Positions 1-4,194 of a DNA stretch of 5,146 nt are shown one piece after another. The stretch is from Minisyncoccota bacterium. Lineage in GTDB: Bacteria > Patescibacteriota > Minisyncoccia > Phycocordibacterales > UBA2100. Under the pieces are notes generated by a model. The model worked only from the letters and a program-made list of their open reading frames with translations, made no database searches and was not told the origin of the DNA. How positions within the stretch are numbered: the stretch's first letter is position 1; each line of letters starts with the position of its first letter. The stretch is from contig JAGOTU010000065.1 in the NCBI GenBank assembly GCA_018061585.1, positions 1-5,146 on the forward strand. The letters run 5' to 3'. The position numbers and the translations under genes were made by a program.

Positions 1-210
1 GCGCAGGTAGGAACGGGCGACCGGTCCGAAAAGATCCGCACCTATAACTTTCCGCAGGACCGCGTGACCGACCACCGCATCAAGGAGAGCTGGTCGAATA
101 TCGAGGCGATCATGGAGGGGCGTTTGGCCCCGATCCTGGAGGCGCTGGCTGCGGCGGAGGGCGGCCTGCCTGCGCAGGCAGGAGACGGTTCAGTTGCGGA
201 CGAAGATTAA
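1..210 (+). CDS. prfA: Peptide chain release factor 1, C-terminal part (5' end outside window)
   Basis: This is the last 69 codons of release factor 1, the cytoplasmic protein that recognises UAA and UAG in the ribosomal A site and triggers peptide release. The frame is open from base 1 and stops with TAA at 208-210. Residues 2-27 of the visible part (QVGTGDRSEKIRTYNFPQ, then DRVTDHRI) are the conserved segment that follows the GGQ domain in class I release factors, and NFPQ/RVTDHRI favours RF1 over RF2. The GGQ loop itself lies upstream and is not visible. After EAIMEGRLAPILEALAA the tail GGLPAQAGDGSVADED is unlike the usual C-terminus. It is encoded partly by a perfect 18-base palindrome, so the tail may have been extended by a repeat. 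rpsB starts 49 bases downstream. Confidence 0.93.
   Translation, partial: AQVGTGDRSEKIRTYNFPQDRVTDHRIKESWSNIEAIMEGRLAPILEALAAAEGGLPAQAGDGSVADED
165..182. repeat. Perfect 18-base palindrome inside the prfA 3' end
   Basis: CCTGCCTGCGCAGGCAGG equals its own reverse complement. It lies in frame within the prfA tail, encoding part of GLPAQAG, and falls outside the conserved release-factor region. From general familiarity, similar CCTGCC...GGCAGG palindromes recur in Parcubacteria genomes, sometimes translated at protein ends. Whether this one is a dispersed repeat in its own genome cannot be judged from a single copy. Confidence 0.6.
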
Positions 211-217
211 CTATAGT
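189..217 (+). promoter_or_regulatory. Possible rpsB promoter overlapping the prfA end
   Basis: TTCAGT (189-194) and TATAGT (212-217) are separated by 17 bases. The -10 matches the sigma70 consensus at 5 of 6 positions and the -35 at only 3 of 6. A start near 224 would give a leader of about 35 bases. That leader contains a small hairpin (GCCGC 231-235, loop TGAA, GCGGT 240-244) just upstream of rpsB. No Shine-Dalgarno sequence is visible before the rpsB ATG. Confidence 0.4.
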
Positions 218-259
218 AGTATCCCAGAACGCCGCTGAAGCGGTATTTCATTTGTAACT

Positions 260-958
260 ATGTCAGTAAGCGATATCAAGACACTTTTTGAAGCCGGCGC
301 GCATTTCGGATTTCCTCGCGCACGCCGACACCCGACCGCAGCACCATTCATTTTCAGCACTAAGGACCGAACGGACATCTTTGATCTCGAGCTCACTGAA
401 AAGCGACTCGAGACTGCAAAGGCATTCGTATCCGCTCTTTCGGCTACCGGCCGACAGATCCTCTTCGTAGGGGGTAAGAACGAAGCACTTTCCGTCGTTA
501 AGTCGATGGCAGAACAGGTTGGCATGCCGTACGTGGCAGGTCGCTGGATCGGAGGCACGCTCACGAACTTCAAGAACATCCGCAAGCGACTGGAGCGTCT
601 TGAGAAGCTCATGAAAGAGCGCGAGACAGGCGAATTGGAGAAGTACACAAAGCGCGAGCGTCTCATGATCGATCGCGAGATCGACGAATTGACCGCACGC
701 TTTGGCGGACTCATCTCCATGACAGACCTTCCGGGTGCGATGTTCGTTGTCGACTCCCGTCACGAATTCACTGCAGTTGCAGAAGCGAATCAGCTCAAGA
801 TCCCGGTCGTCGGTCTCTCGAGCTCTGATTGTGATTTTGCACTCGTGCAGTATCCGATCCCTGCAAACGACACATCAGTACGCTCGATCCGACTCTTTGC
901 GGAGGAGATCGCGCAGGCGGTCGTCGACGGCAAGAAGGCTCCGGCCAAGGCGGCTTAA
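260..958 (+). CDS. rpsB: 30S ribosomal protein S2
   Basis: Ribosomal protein uS2 is a structural component of the small ribosomal subunit, bound on the body-head junction near uS3, uS5 and bS8. The 232-residue product is full length for a CPR-type S2. Diagnostic segments are LFEAGAHFGFPRARRHPTA (residues about 9-27), FIFSTKDRTDIFDLELT (30-46), the core RWIGGTLTNF (95-104) followed by the long coiled helical hairpin RKRLERLEKLMKERE, and the C-terminal VVGLSSSDCDFALVQYPIPANDTSVRSI region. Most S2 proteins have a D-T/V-N-cysteine-like segment before YPIPGND; here SSSDCDFALVQYPIPAND is a recognisable variant. No Shine-Dalgarno motif precedes the ATG. The gene stands between prfA and tsf, and the rpsB-tsf order is widely conserved in bacteria. 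The stop codon sits inside a GGCGGC-TTAA-GCCGCC palindrome. Confidence 0.97.
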   Translation: MSVSDIKTLFEAGAHFGFPRARRHPTAAPFIFSTKDRTDIFDLELTEKRLETAKAFVSALSATGRQILFVGGKNEALSVVKSMAEQVGMPYVAGRWIGGTLTNFKNIRKRLERLEKLMKERETGELEKYTKRERLMIDREIDELTARFGGLISMTDLPGAMFVVDSRHEFTAVAEANQLKIPVVGLSSSDCDFALVQYPIPANDTSVRSIRLFAEEIAQAVVDGKKAPAKAA

Positions 959-964
959 GCCGCC
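949..964 (+). repeat. Palindrome spanning the rpsB stop codon
   Basis: GGCGGC (949-954) and GCCGCC (959-964) flank TTAA, so the TAA stop (956-958) lies in the loop. It is immediately followed by a second small hairpin, TGACT-AAT-AGTCA (967-979), and then by the terminator hairpin. The three form a run of hairpins at the rpsB 3' end. Confidence 0.55.
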
Positions 965-983
965 GGTGACTAATAGTCAGCCT

Positions 984-1006
984 GCGGCGCCTGCCGCTTT
1001 TTCTTT
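984..1006 (+). terminator. Intrinsic terminator between rpsB and tsf
   Basis: The stem GCGGC (984-988) / GCCGC (993-997) with loop GCCT is followed directly by TTTTTCTTT (998-1006). The stem is short but G+C-only and the U tract is good, so partial or full termination after rpsB is likely. A transcriptional attenuator between rpsB and tsf is known in E. coli. The upstream GGCGGC at 949-954 could compete for the GCCGC arm. Confidence 0.7.
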
Positions 1007-1056
1007 AGGAGAGTTCATGTAAAACACGTTTACGTAGGAAAAATTAATAAATTTAG

Positions 1057-1062
1057 TACAAT
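1057..1062 (+). promoter_or_regulatory. -10 element of a near-leaderless tsf promoter
   Basis: TACAAT (1057-1062) matches the -10 consensus at 5 of 6 positions in a strongly A+T-rich stretch. It ends 9 bases before the tsf ATG. Initiation 6-8 bases downstream would give a transcript with 1-3 untranslated bases. No Shine-Dalgarno motif lies next to the ATG, which fits leaderless initiation. No convincing -35 is present at 16-18 bases: TTTACG (1029-1034) is 22 bases away. Confidence 0.55.
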
Positions 1063-1071
1063 CAAACTCTT

Positions 1072-1659
1072 ATGGCAGAAATTACAACAGCGACTATCAA
1101 GGCACTTCGAGACGAAACGGGTATTTCGGTAATGCAGGTCAAGAAGGCACTTGAAGAGGCGGGTGGCGACGCGGAGAAGGCAAAGATCATCCTCCGCAAG
1201 ACCTCAGCTGCGATCGCAGCTAAGAAGGCTGACCGTGAGCTCGGCGCAGGTGTTGCTGCCGCATACGTACACGCAGGAGGTGCGGTAGTTGGTGCAGTTG
1301 TGCTCGGGTGCGAGACAGACTTCGTGTCCAAGAACGAGGATTTCGGAAAGCTCGCATACGACATCGCAATGCACGTAGCCGCTATGAAGCCGGTCTACAA
1401 GAGCAAGGAGGACGTGACCGAAGACAACATCAAGTCAGCGCGCGAAGTATTCACGAGCGAGGCAGCGAATGTGCCGGAAGCAAAGCGTGAGATGGCGATC
1501 CAGGGCAAGCTCGATTCGTATCTCGCAGAGCGCGTGCTTTTGGAACAGCCGTTCGTAAAGAACGGAGACGTCACCATCCGTGACCTCCTTGATCAGGCTG
1601 CACAGAAGTTCGGCGAGCGTGTAGAGATCGTCAAATTCTCACGCCTCTCGGTTAAATAA
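1072..1659 (+). CDS. tsf: Elongation factor Ts
   Basis: EF-Ts is the guanine-nucleotide exchange factor that releases GDP from EF-Tu in the cytoplasm. The product has 195 residues, shorter than the roughly 280-residue E. coli protein and close to the compact forms with a single reduced core subdomain. The N-terminal UBA-like domain is clear (residues 4-40, TATIKALRDETGISVMQVKKAL, then GGDAEKAKIILRK). The EF-Tu-binding TDFV signature is at residues 82-85 within GCETDFVSKNEDF, followed by LAYDIAMHVAA. The C-terminal part (LLEQPFVKNGDVTIRDLL and VEIVKFSRLSV) is the usual end. The ATG is chosen because it opens directly on the family N-terminus and lies 9 bases behind a good -10. The next gene starts 2 bases after the TAA, which suggests a shared transcript. 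Confidence 0.97.
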   Translation: MAEITTATIKALRDETGISVMQVKKALEEAGGDAEKAKIILRKTSAAIAAKKADRELGAGVAAAYVHAGGAVVGAVVLGCETDFVSKNEDFGKLAYDIAMHVAAMKPVYKSKEDVTEDNIKSAREVFTSEAANVPEAKREMAIQGKLDSYLAERVLLEQPFVKNGDVTIRDLLDQAAQKFGERVEIVKFSRLSVK

Positions 1660-1661
1660 GT

Positions 1662-2060
1662 ATGGTGCTAGCGACAGTAGCATTCTCCGTGTCGCTTGTA
1701 CTTATCATCGCGCTTTTCACGGTGCGGTACTTCGAGGAAAAGCGCGGAGAGCGCTACAGTGCTCGCGCGCGAGAGCTCGCGGACAACGCTGCGCTCAACT
1801 TTAAGGATGTGCTCGTGCACGGCCGCGATCAGCTCGAGAAACTTCCACCGGAGGTCGCACACGTATCGATGAAAACGGTACACATGGGTGCGCTCGGCGC
1901 CGCGTCACTCGCACGCACGCTCGAGGCACAAGCACACCGCTTTGCGGACTTTGTGTCGTCCAAGGGGAGCTTTCAGAAGCGTGAGCCGAAGTCAGAATTC
2001 CTGAAACAAGTGAAGGATTTCAGGAACAGCGGGGAAGTCGATGAAAATGAGAATTCGTAG
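1662..2060 (+). CDS. Single-pass membrane-anchored protein of unknown function
   Basis: The 132-residue product has one hydrophobic segment at residues about 3-21 (LATVAFSVSLVLIIALFTV) followed by the positive stretch RYFEEKRGER. This predicts an N-terminal signal-anchor with the remainder in the cytoplasm, although topology is not proven. The rest is highly charged and probably mostly helical (residues 25-60 and 80-130, KREPKSEFLKQVKDF near the end), with no catalytic motif that I can see. I do not recognise a named family, though small anchored proteins of this build are common in Parcubacteria. The ATG lies 2 bases after the tsf stop with no separate promoter or clear Shine-Dalgarno sequence, so translational coupling to tsf is likely. 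The downstream tRNA fragment follows after 26 bases with no terminator. Confidence 0.8.
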   Translation: MVLATVAFSVSLVLIIALFTVRYFEEKRGERYSARARELADNAALNFKDVLVHGRDQLEKLPPEVAHVSMKTVHMGALGAASLARTLEAQAHRFADFVSSKGSFQKREPKSEFLKQVKDFRNSGEVDENENS

Positions 2061-2086
2061 TATTGTCTGAGAGTTCAAAAATATAA

Positions 2087-2108
2087 GCCGCTTTAGCTCA
2101 GTTGGTAG
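2087..2108 (+). pseudogene. 5' fragment of a tRNA gene (probably tRNA-Thr), truncated in the D-arm
   Basis: The 22 bases run from the acceptor strand GCCGCTT through TA, the D-stem GCTC, the D-loop AGTTGGTA and one G of the D-stem 3' strand. They then change abruptly to CCCCGACGC instead of AGC. They match the first 22 bases of the intact tRNA-Thr at 2441 with one difference (T for C at acceptor position 6). No anticodon arm, T-arm or matching 3' acceptor strand (AAGCGGC) follows in the next few hundred bases, so this copy cannot fold as a tRNA. With the flanking ATA the direct repeat spans 2083-2108 and 2437-2462. Confidence 0.8.
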
Positions 2109-2109
2109 C

Positions 2110-2152
2110 CCCGACGCGCTACTGCGGTCGGGGTCCCGACCGAAGCGTCGGG
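2110..2152 (+). repeat. Nested inverted repeat upstream of the GIY-YIG gene
   Basis: The outer arms CCCGACGC (2110-2117) and GCGTCGGG (2145-2152) are perfect complements. Inside them CGGTCGGG (2125-2132) and CCCGACCG (2135-2142) are also perfect complements. The inner stem would fold as about 7 base pairs around GGTC. The asymmetric internal loop is GCTACTG on the left and AA on the right. The right outer arm ends at the probable GGAAG ribosome binding site of the nuclease gene, so the RNA hairpin could limit its translation. It has no U tract and is not a standard terminator. Confidence 0.75.
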
Positions 2153-2159
2153 AAGCAAC

Positions 2160-2420
2160 ATGGCCTGGGTATATATTTTGAGCACGCAGTCGGGAAAATA
2201 TTACGTCGGAAGTACGGAGAATTTGAAAGTGCGAATCGCACACCATTTAGGTGGACATACTCCGTCGACGAGGAGGCTTGGTGCGGAAAAGTTGTTACTT
2301 TCGCAAGAATACCCCACGATAGCTGATGCTCGATCTATCGAGAGAAAAATTAAGAATCTCAAGAGGAGTGACTATATTGAGAAAATGCTAAAAGACGGCT
2401 ATATTAAGCTCTCTCCGTAG
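2160..2420 (+). CDS. Small GIY-YIG nuclease domain protein
   Basis: The 86-residue product is a stand-alone GIY-YIG nuclease domain of the UvrC-N-terminal/URI type, expected to cut DNA with a single catalytic site. The two signature strands are visible as WVYIL (residues 3-7) and YYVGST (14-19). Likely catalytic residues are Tyr5, Tyr15, Arg25 in NLKVRIAHH and Glu61 in ARSIERKIKNLKR, with the basic segment after Glu61 typical of the family. No separate DNA-binding domain is present. The start ATG is 4 bases after GGAAG. The gene is A+T-richer than the flanking housekeeping genes. It sits between a tRNA fragment and an intact tRNA-Thr, behind a nested hairpin, which suggests a selfish or tRNA-associated role. 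Its substrate is unknown. Confidence 0.9.
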   Translation: MAWVYILSTQSGKYYVGSTENLKVRIAHHLGGHTPSTRRLGAEKLLLSQEYPTIADARSIERKIKNLKRSDYIEKMLKDGYIKLSP

Positions 2421-2440
2421 CAGATAGGTTAGTTAAATAG

Positions 2441-2513
2441 GCCGCCTTAGCTCAGTTGGTAGAGCAACACTTTTGTAAAGTGAAGGTCCCCGGTTCAAGT
2501 CCGGGAGGCGGCT
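2441..2513 (+). tRNA. tRNA-Thr (anticodon TGT)
   Basis: The full cloverleaf can be drawn. The acceptor GCCGCCT (2441-2447) pairs with AGGCGGC (2506-2512). The D-stem is GCTC/GAGC (2450-2453/2462-2465). The anticodon stem is 2467-2471/2479-2483 with an A-A mismatch at its top pair, and its loop TTTGTAA places the anticodon TGT at 2474-2476. The variable loop is AGGTC. The T-stem is CCCGG/CCGGG around TTCAAGT. The discriminator is T (2513) and CCA is not encoded (CAA follows). UGU reads ACA and, by wobble, other threonine codons. No clear promoter lies in the 20 bases upstream, so it may be processed from a longer transcript that includes the GIY-YIG gene. Confidence 0.96.
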
Positions 2514-2516
2514 CAA

Positions 2517-2556
2517 AGTAACAAAAAGCCCCAAATGATGTGGGGTTTTTGTTACT
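2517..2556 (+). terminator. Intrinsic terminator after tRNA-Thr
   Basis: AGTAACAAAAA-G-CCCC (2517-2532) and GGGGTTTTTGTTACT (2542-2556) pair along their whole length with a single bulged G, around a 9-base loop. The functional core is CCCC/GGGG followed by TTTTT (2546-2550). The extra A/T extension makes it symmetrical enough to work in both directions. Confidence 0.82.
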
Positions 2557-2590
2557 TGTGTGCACGCTTTCCGGCTGGAGCTGACAGGTG

Positions 2591-2596
2591 TACCAT
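2591..2596 (+). promoter_or_regulatory. Possible -10 element for the five-helix membrane gene
   Basis: TACCAT (2591-2596) is preceded directly by TG and ends 9 bases before the ATG at 2606, the same spacing as TACAAT to the tsf ATG. TTTCCG (2568-2573) is 17 bases upstream but matches the -35 consensus at only 3 of 6 positions. If used, the transcript would be near-leaderless and the GTG at 2588 would not be transcribed. Confidence 0.4.
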
Positions 2597-2605
2597 TACT
2601 CACAT

Positions 2606-3163
2606 ATGGATATCTTACGGCGCGGGGAGGTAGCGGGCATTCTTTGTGTAATTTTTTTAGTGGCAAGCATAGGTGCTTCATTTGTTTTAGGTGTTGGTAA
2701 GTCGGTTACAGGGGATACTGTTAGCCTGATTCTTTATCTTGCAATTTGTGTGGCGTATTTCGTGTTAATCCTAGCGGTGCGGCACATCGCACAATCGACA
2801 GGCGATGCAGTATTTTCTTCTAGAATGCGGGATTTTTATGTAGCGATGGTCGTTATCTGCCCATTACTAGCACCTTTAATGGCTCCGCTATTTATCACTG
2901 CTTCAGTCGAGAGAATCCTCAGTCTCGTTATGATTGCTGCATTCGCAATTCTTGGCATCGTTTCTATCCGTGTGGCGCCATCATTTGAAAAGCTTGAGGG
3001 AAGTCGCGCGCTCTACGGTAGAAAGGCGGGCAAATGGTTGCGGATTTCGGGATGGCTCATGGCAACGGTGATTCTGAGTATTGTAGGTGGCTTCCTTTCG
3101 TTATTTGCGGATTACTACCTGTGGCGCATGATCAGACAGGAGCGCCTCTCTGGCACGAACTAA
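2606..3163 (+). CDS. Predicted five-helix integral membrane protein, function unknown
   Basis: The 185-residue product is very hydrophobic. Likely membrane segments lie at residues about 9-30 (VAGILCVIFLVASIGASFVL), 38-62, 77-98 (FYVAMVVICPLLAPLMAPLFI), 104-121 and 147-172. The longest loop (residues 122-146) is basic (FEKLEGSRALYGRKAGKWLR). I recognise no family and no catalytic or transport motif. The start is ambiguous. ATG 2606 follows a -10-like TACCAT by 9 bases and gives the natural N-terminus MDILRRGEVAGIL. GTG 2588 has GGAG 7 bases upstream and would add MYHYSH. The gene is A+T-richer than rpsB, tsf and the genes downstream. It lies alone after the tRNA terminator with no clear partner. 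Confidence 0.8.
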   Translation: MDILRRGEVAGILCVIFLVASIGASFVLGVGKSVTGDTVSLILYLAICVAYFVLILAVRHIAQSTGDAVFSSRMRDFYVAMVVICPLLAPLMAPLFITASVERILSLVMIAAFAILGIVSIRVAPSFEKLEGSRALYGRKAGKWLRISGWLMATVILSIVGGFLSLFADYYLWRMIRQERLSGTN

Positions 3164-3220
3164 CCAAGAAAAAACACGCGACACTTACCGGGGTTTTGTT
3201 ATTTTCACCCTCCCGGATTC

Positions 3221-3245
3221 CTGAGCAAGGGCGGCCCTTGCTCAG
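3221..3245. repeat. Perfect 11-base-pair hairpin in the intergenic region
   Basis: CTGAGCAAGGG (3221-3231) and CCCTTGCTCAG (3235-3245) are perfect complements around CGG. There is no T run on either side (AGTTATTTCG follows), so it is not a typical intrinsic terminator, although it lies about 58 bases after a stop codon and may act as an mRNA 3' end or a repeat unit. Confidence 0.7.
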
Positions 3246-3254
3246 AGTTATTTC

Positions 3255-3283
3255 GTGACACCCGCACGCTCCCGTGATACTTT
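3255..3283 (+). promoter_or_regulatory. Promoter of the 256-residue gene
   Basis: GTGACA (3255-3260) is 5 of 6 to the -35 consensus. A 17-base spacer leads to TACTTT (3278-3283), preceded by TGA (3275-3277), which is an extended -10. A start near 3290 leaves a leader of about 20 bases that contains the AGGAGG at 3300-3305. Confidence 0.6.
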
Positions 3284-3299
3284 GCACTCCGCTCAATAG

Positions 3300-3305
3300 A
3301 GGAGG
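3300..3305 (+). promoter_or_regulatory. Consensus Shine-Dalgarno sequence AGGAGG
   Basis: AGGAGG lies 5 bases before the ATG at 3311 and fixes the start of that gene. It contrasts with rpsB and tsf, which have no visible Shine-Dalgarno motif. Confidence 0.85.
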
Positions 3306-3310
3306 CACTG

Positions 3311-4081
3311 ATGCCCACAAACATCCTGCACAACGAGTATCCGTCCAAACCAATCGCTCAATACCTCACTTCCGGTAGTCGCGGCATCGTCGAGACGCCG
3401 GACGGCAAGGTCTATTCCTACGACAACGAGCGGCCCAAGGGGCAACGCTTCGTTGAGGAGAAGCTCGGGTTTCATCCCGGTATGTGGTTGCAACCGGCAC
3501 TCTCGGCGCAGACGATGAATCCCGTCAAGATGACCGATCCAGGTGAATATCCGTTCGCGGATTTCGAGCTTCAGCTCGAGCTGAAGTCGCGCACCTACGA
3601 CGGCCTTACGTTTTTCCTCCGGTCGCTCGATACAGACTTCGAACCGGAAGACCGCGAGATGTTCGCGAGGCGGGCAACACATCTGCTGAAGGAAGACACC
3701 GTCCGCGCAGAAGTGGAACCGGTCCTCATTCGCAATCCGATGCCGCCGGGCTTCGATACCACCTACGGTCCCAAAGAGGGCAAGGCCGGCGAGATACTGC
3801 AGGCCATGATCGATGCCTGGCGTCCCGCCGATCCGACCGCAGAGCGCGAATACGTCGTATCGTTCCGCCGGGGAAAGAAGATGGCAGACCTCTCGTCGGG
3901 GAATGCCGACATGCTCGTGGAATTCCTGCAGACGGCGGGGATCACGATCGTCGAGGTCATGCCAACGGGTGAGACGGTGGTCATCCGGGCTTCAACTGAC
4001 GATGCGCGATTACTGCACGCCGCGATCCATGCAACGTGCCACATCGTCCCACGCTCCGTCGGCACCGTAGGCGCCTCTTGA
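3311..4081 (+). CDS. Protein of unknown function, probably soluble, 256 residues
   Basis: I do not recognise this protein. It has no signal peptide or membrane segment and is acidic-basic balanced, so it is probably cytoplasmic. Residues 22-38 (GSRGIVETPDGKVYSYD) look like a beta-hairpin. Residues about 50-150 are mixed, with a Pro- and Met-rich part (PGMWLQPALSAQTMNPVKM). Residues 180-247 (EYVVSFRRGK, then DMLVEFLQTAGITIVEV, GETVVIRASTDDARLLHAAI) alternate strand and helix in a beta-alpha-beta-beta-alpha order compatible with a small ferredoxin-like domain, though this fold is only an inference. The start is firm: consensus AGGAGG 5 bases upstream and a promoter before it. The gene ends at its own terminator and is followed by a NADAR gene with a separate promoter, so it appears to be a single-gene unit. 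Confidence 0.85.
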   Translation: MPTNILHNEYPSKPIAQYLTSGSRGIVETPDGKVYSYDNERPKGQRFVEEKLGFHPGMWLQPALSAQTMNPVKMTDPGEYPFADFELQLELKSRTYDGLTFFLRSLDTDFEPEDREMFARRATHLLKEDTVRAEVEPVLIRNPMPPGFDTTYGPKEGKAGEILQAMIDAWRPADPTAEREYVVSFRRGKKMADLSSGNADMLVEFLQTAGITIVEVMPTGETVVIRASTDDARLLHAAIHATCHIVPRSVGTVGAS

Positions 4082-4095
4082 TCTTTTGGTCGCAA

Positions 4096-4130
4096 AAAGG
4101 CCGGACATTCTCGTCCGGCCTTTCGATTTT
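4096..4130 (+). terminator. Intrinsic terminator after the 256-residue gene
   Basis: AAAGGCCGGAC (4096-4106) pairs perfectly with GTCCGGCCTTT (4113-4123) around ATTCTC, giving 11 base pairs. TTT ends the stem and CGATTTT follows. It lies 14 bases after the TGA stop. Confidence 0.85.
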
Positions 4131-4137
4131 GGATCTA

Positions 4138-4166
4138 TTTACAGAACGAGAAGTGCATTGTACAGT
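4138..4166 (+). promoter_or_regulatory. Promoter of the NADAR gene
   Basis: TTTACA (4138-4143, 5 of 6 to consensus) and TACAGT (4161-4166, 5 of 6) are spaced by exactly 17 bases. A start near 4173 gives a leader of about 22 bases containing TGAGGTGG (4184-4191), a good Shine-Dalgarno sequence placed 3-4 bases before the ATG. An imperfectly placed 7-base inverted repeat, GATCTAT (4132-4138) and ATAGATC (4175-4181), brackets the promoter. Confidence 0.65.
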
Positions 4167-4194
4167 ATTCGCACATAGATCTTTGAGGTGGAAC

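Larger units (their letters stand above)
2109..2440 (+). mobile_element. Putative small GIY-YIG element inserted in a tRNA locus
   Basis: This 332-base insert lies between a truncated tRNA 5' fragment and an intact tRNA beginning with the same sequence. It contains a nested inverted repeat at its left end and a single GIY-YIG nuclease gene. The near-duplicate tRNA 5' sequence on both sides looks like a target duplication, or like a regenerated 5' half carried by the element. GIY-YIG nucleases are well known as homing endonucleases, but movement of this element is an inference. No transposase, integrase or terminal inverted repeat on the right side is visible. The boundaries are set by where similarity to the tRNA stops and resumes. 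Confidence 0.5.

Noticed and set aside
211..763. Two long open frames on the - strand opposite rpsB
   Set aside because: They lie entirely within the clearly conserved rpsB gene, overlap each other in different frames, and their translations are rich in Arg, Ser and Cys with no family resemblance.
2087..2160. A complete first tRNA with an intron formed by the hairpin
   Set aside because: After the 7-base AGCAACA match no anticodon stem, T-arm or AAGCGGC acceptor strand follows, so no cloverleaf can be closed.
2102..2326. Overlapping + strand frame starting before the GIY-YIG gene
   Set aside because: It starts inside the tRNA fragment, reads through the hairpin in another frame and has no motif; the GIY-YIG frame is unmistakable.
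3164..3220. Possible terminator directly after the membrane gene (GGGGTTTTGTTATTTT at 3190-3205)
   Set aside because: It resembles the right half of the tRNA terminator, but no AAAACCCC arm is present upstream to pair with it.
4036..4194. N-terminal extension of the NADAR protein from an upstream in-frame ATG
   Set aside because: The extension would overlap the end of the previous gene and run through its terminator and the NADAR promoter; the family N-terminus and Shine-Dalgarno sequence support ATG 4195.
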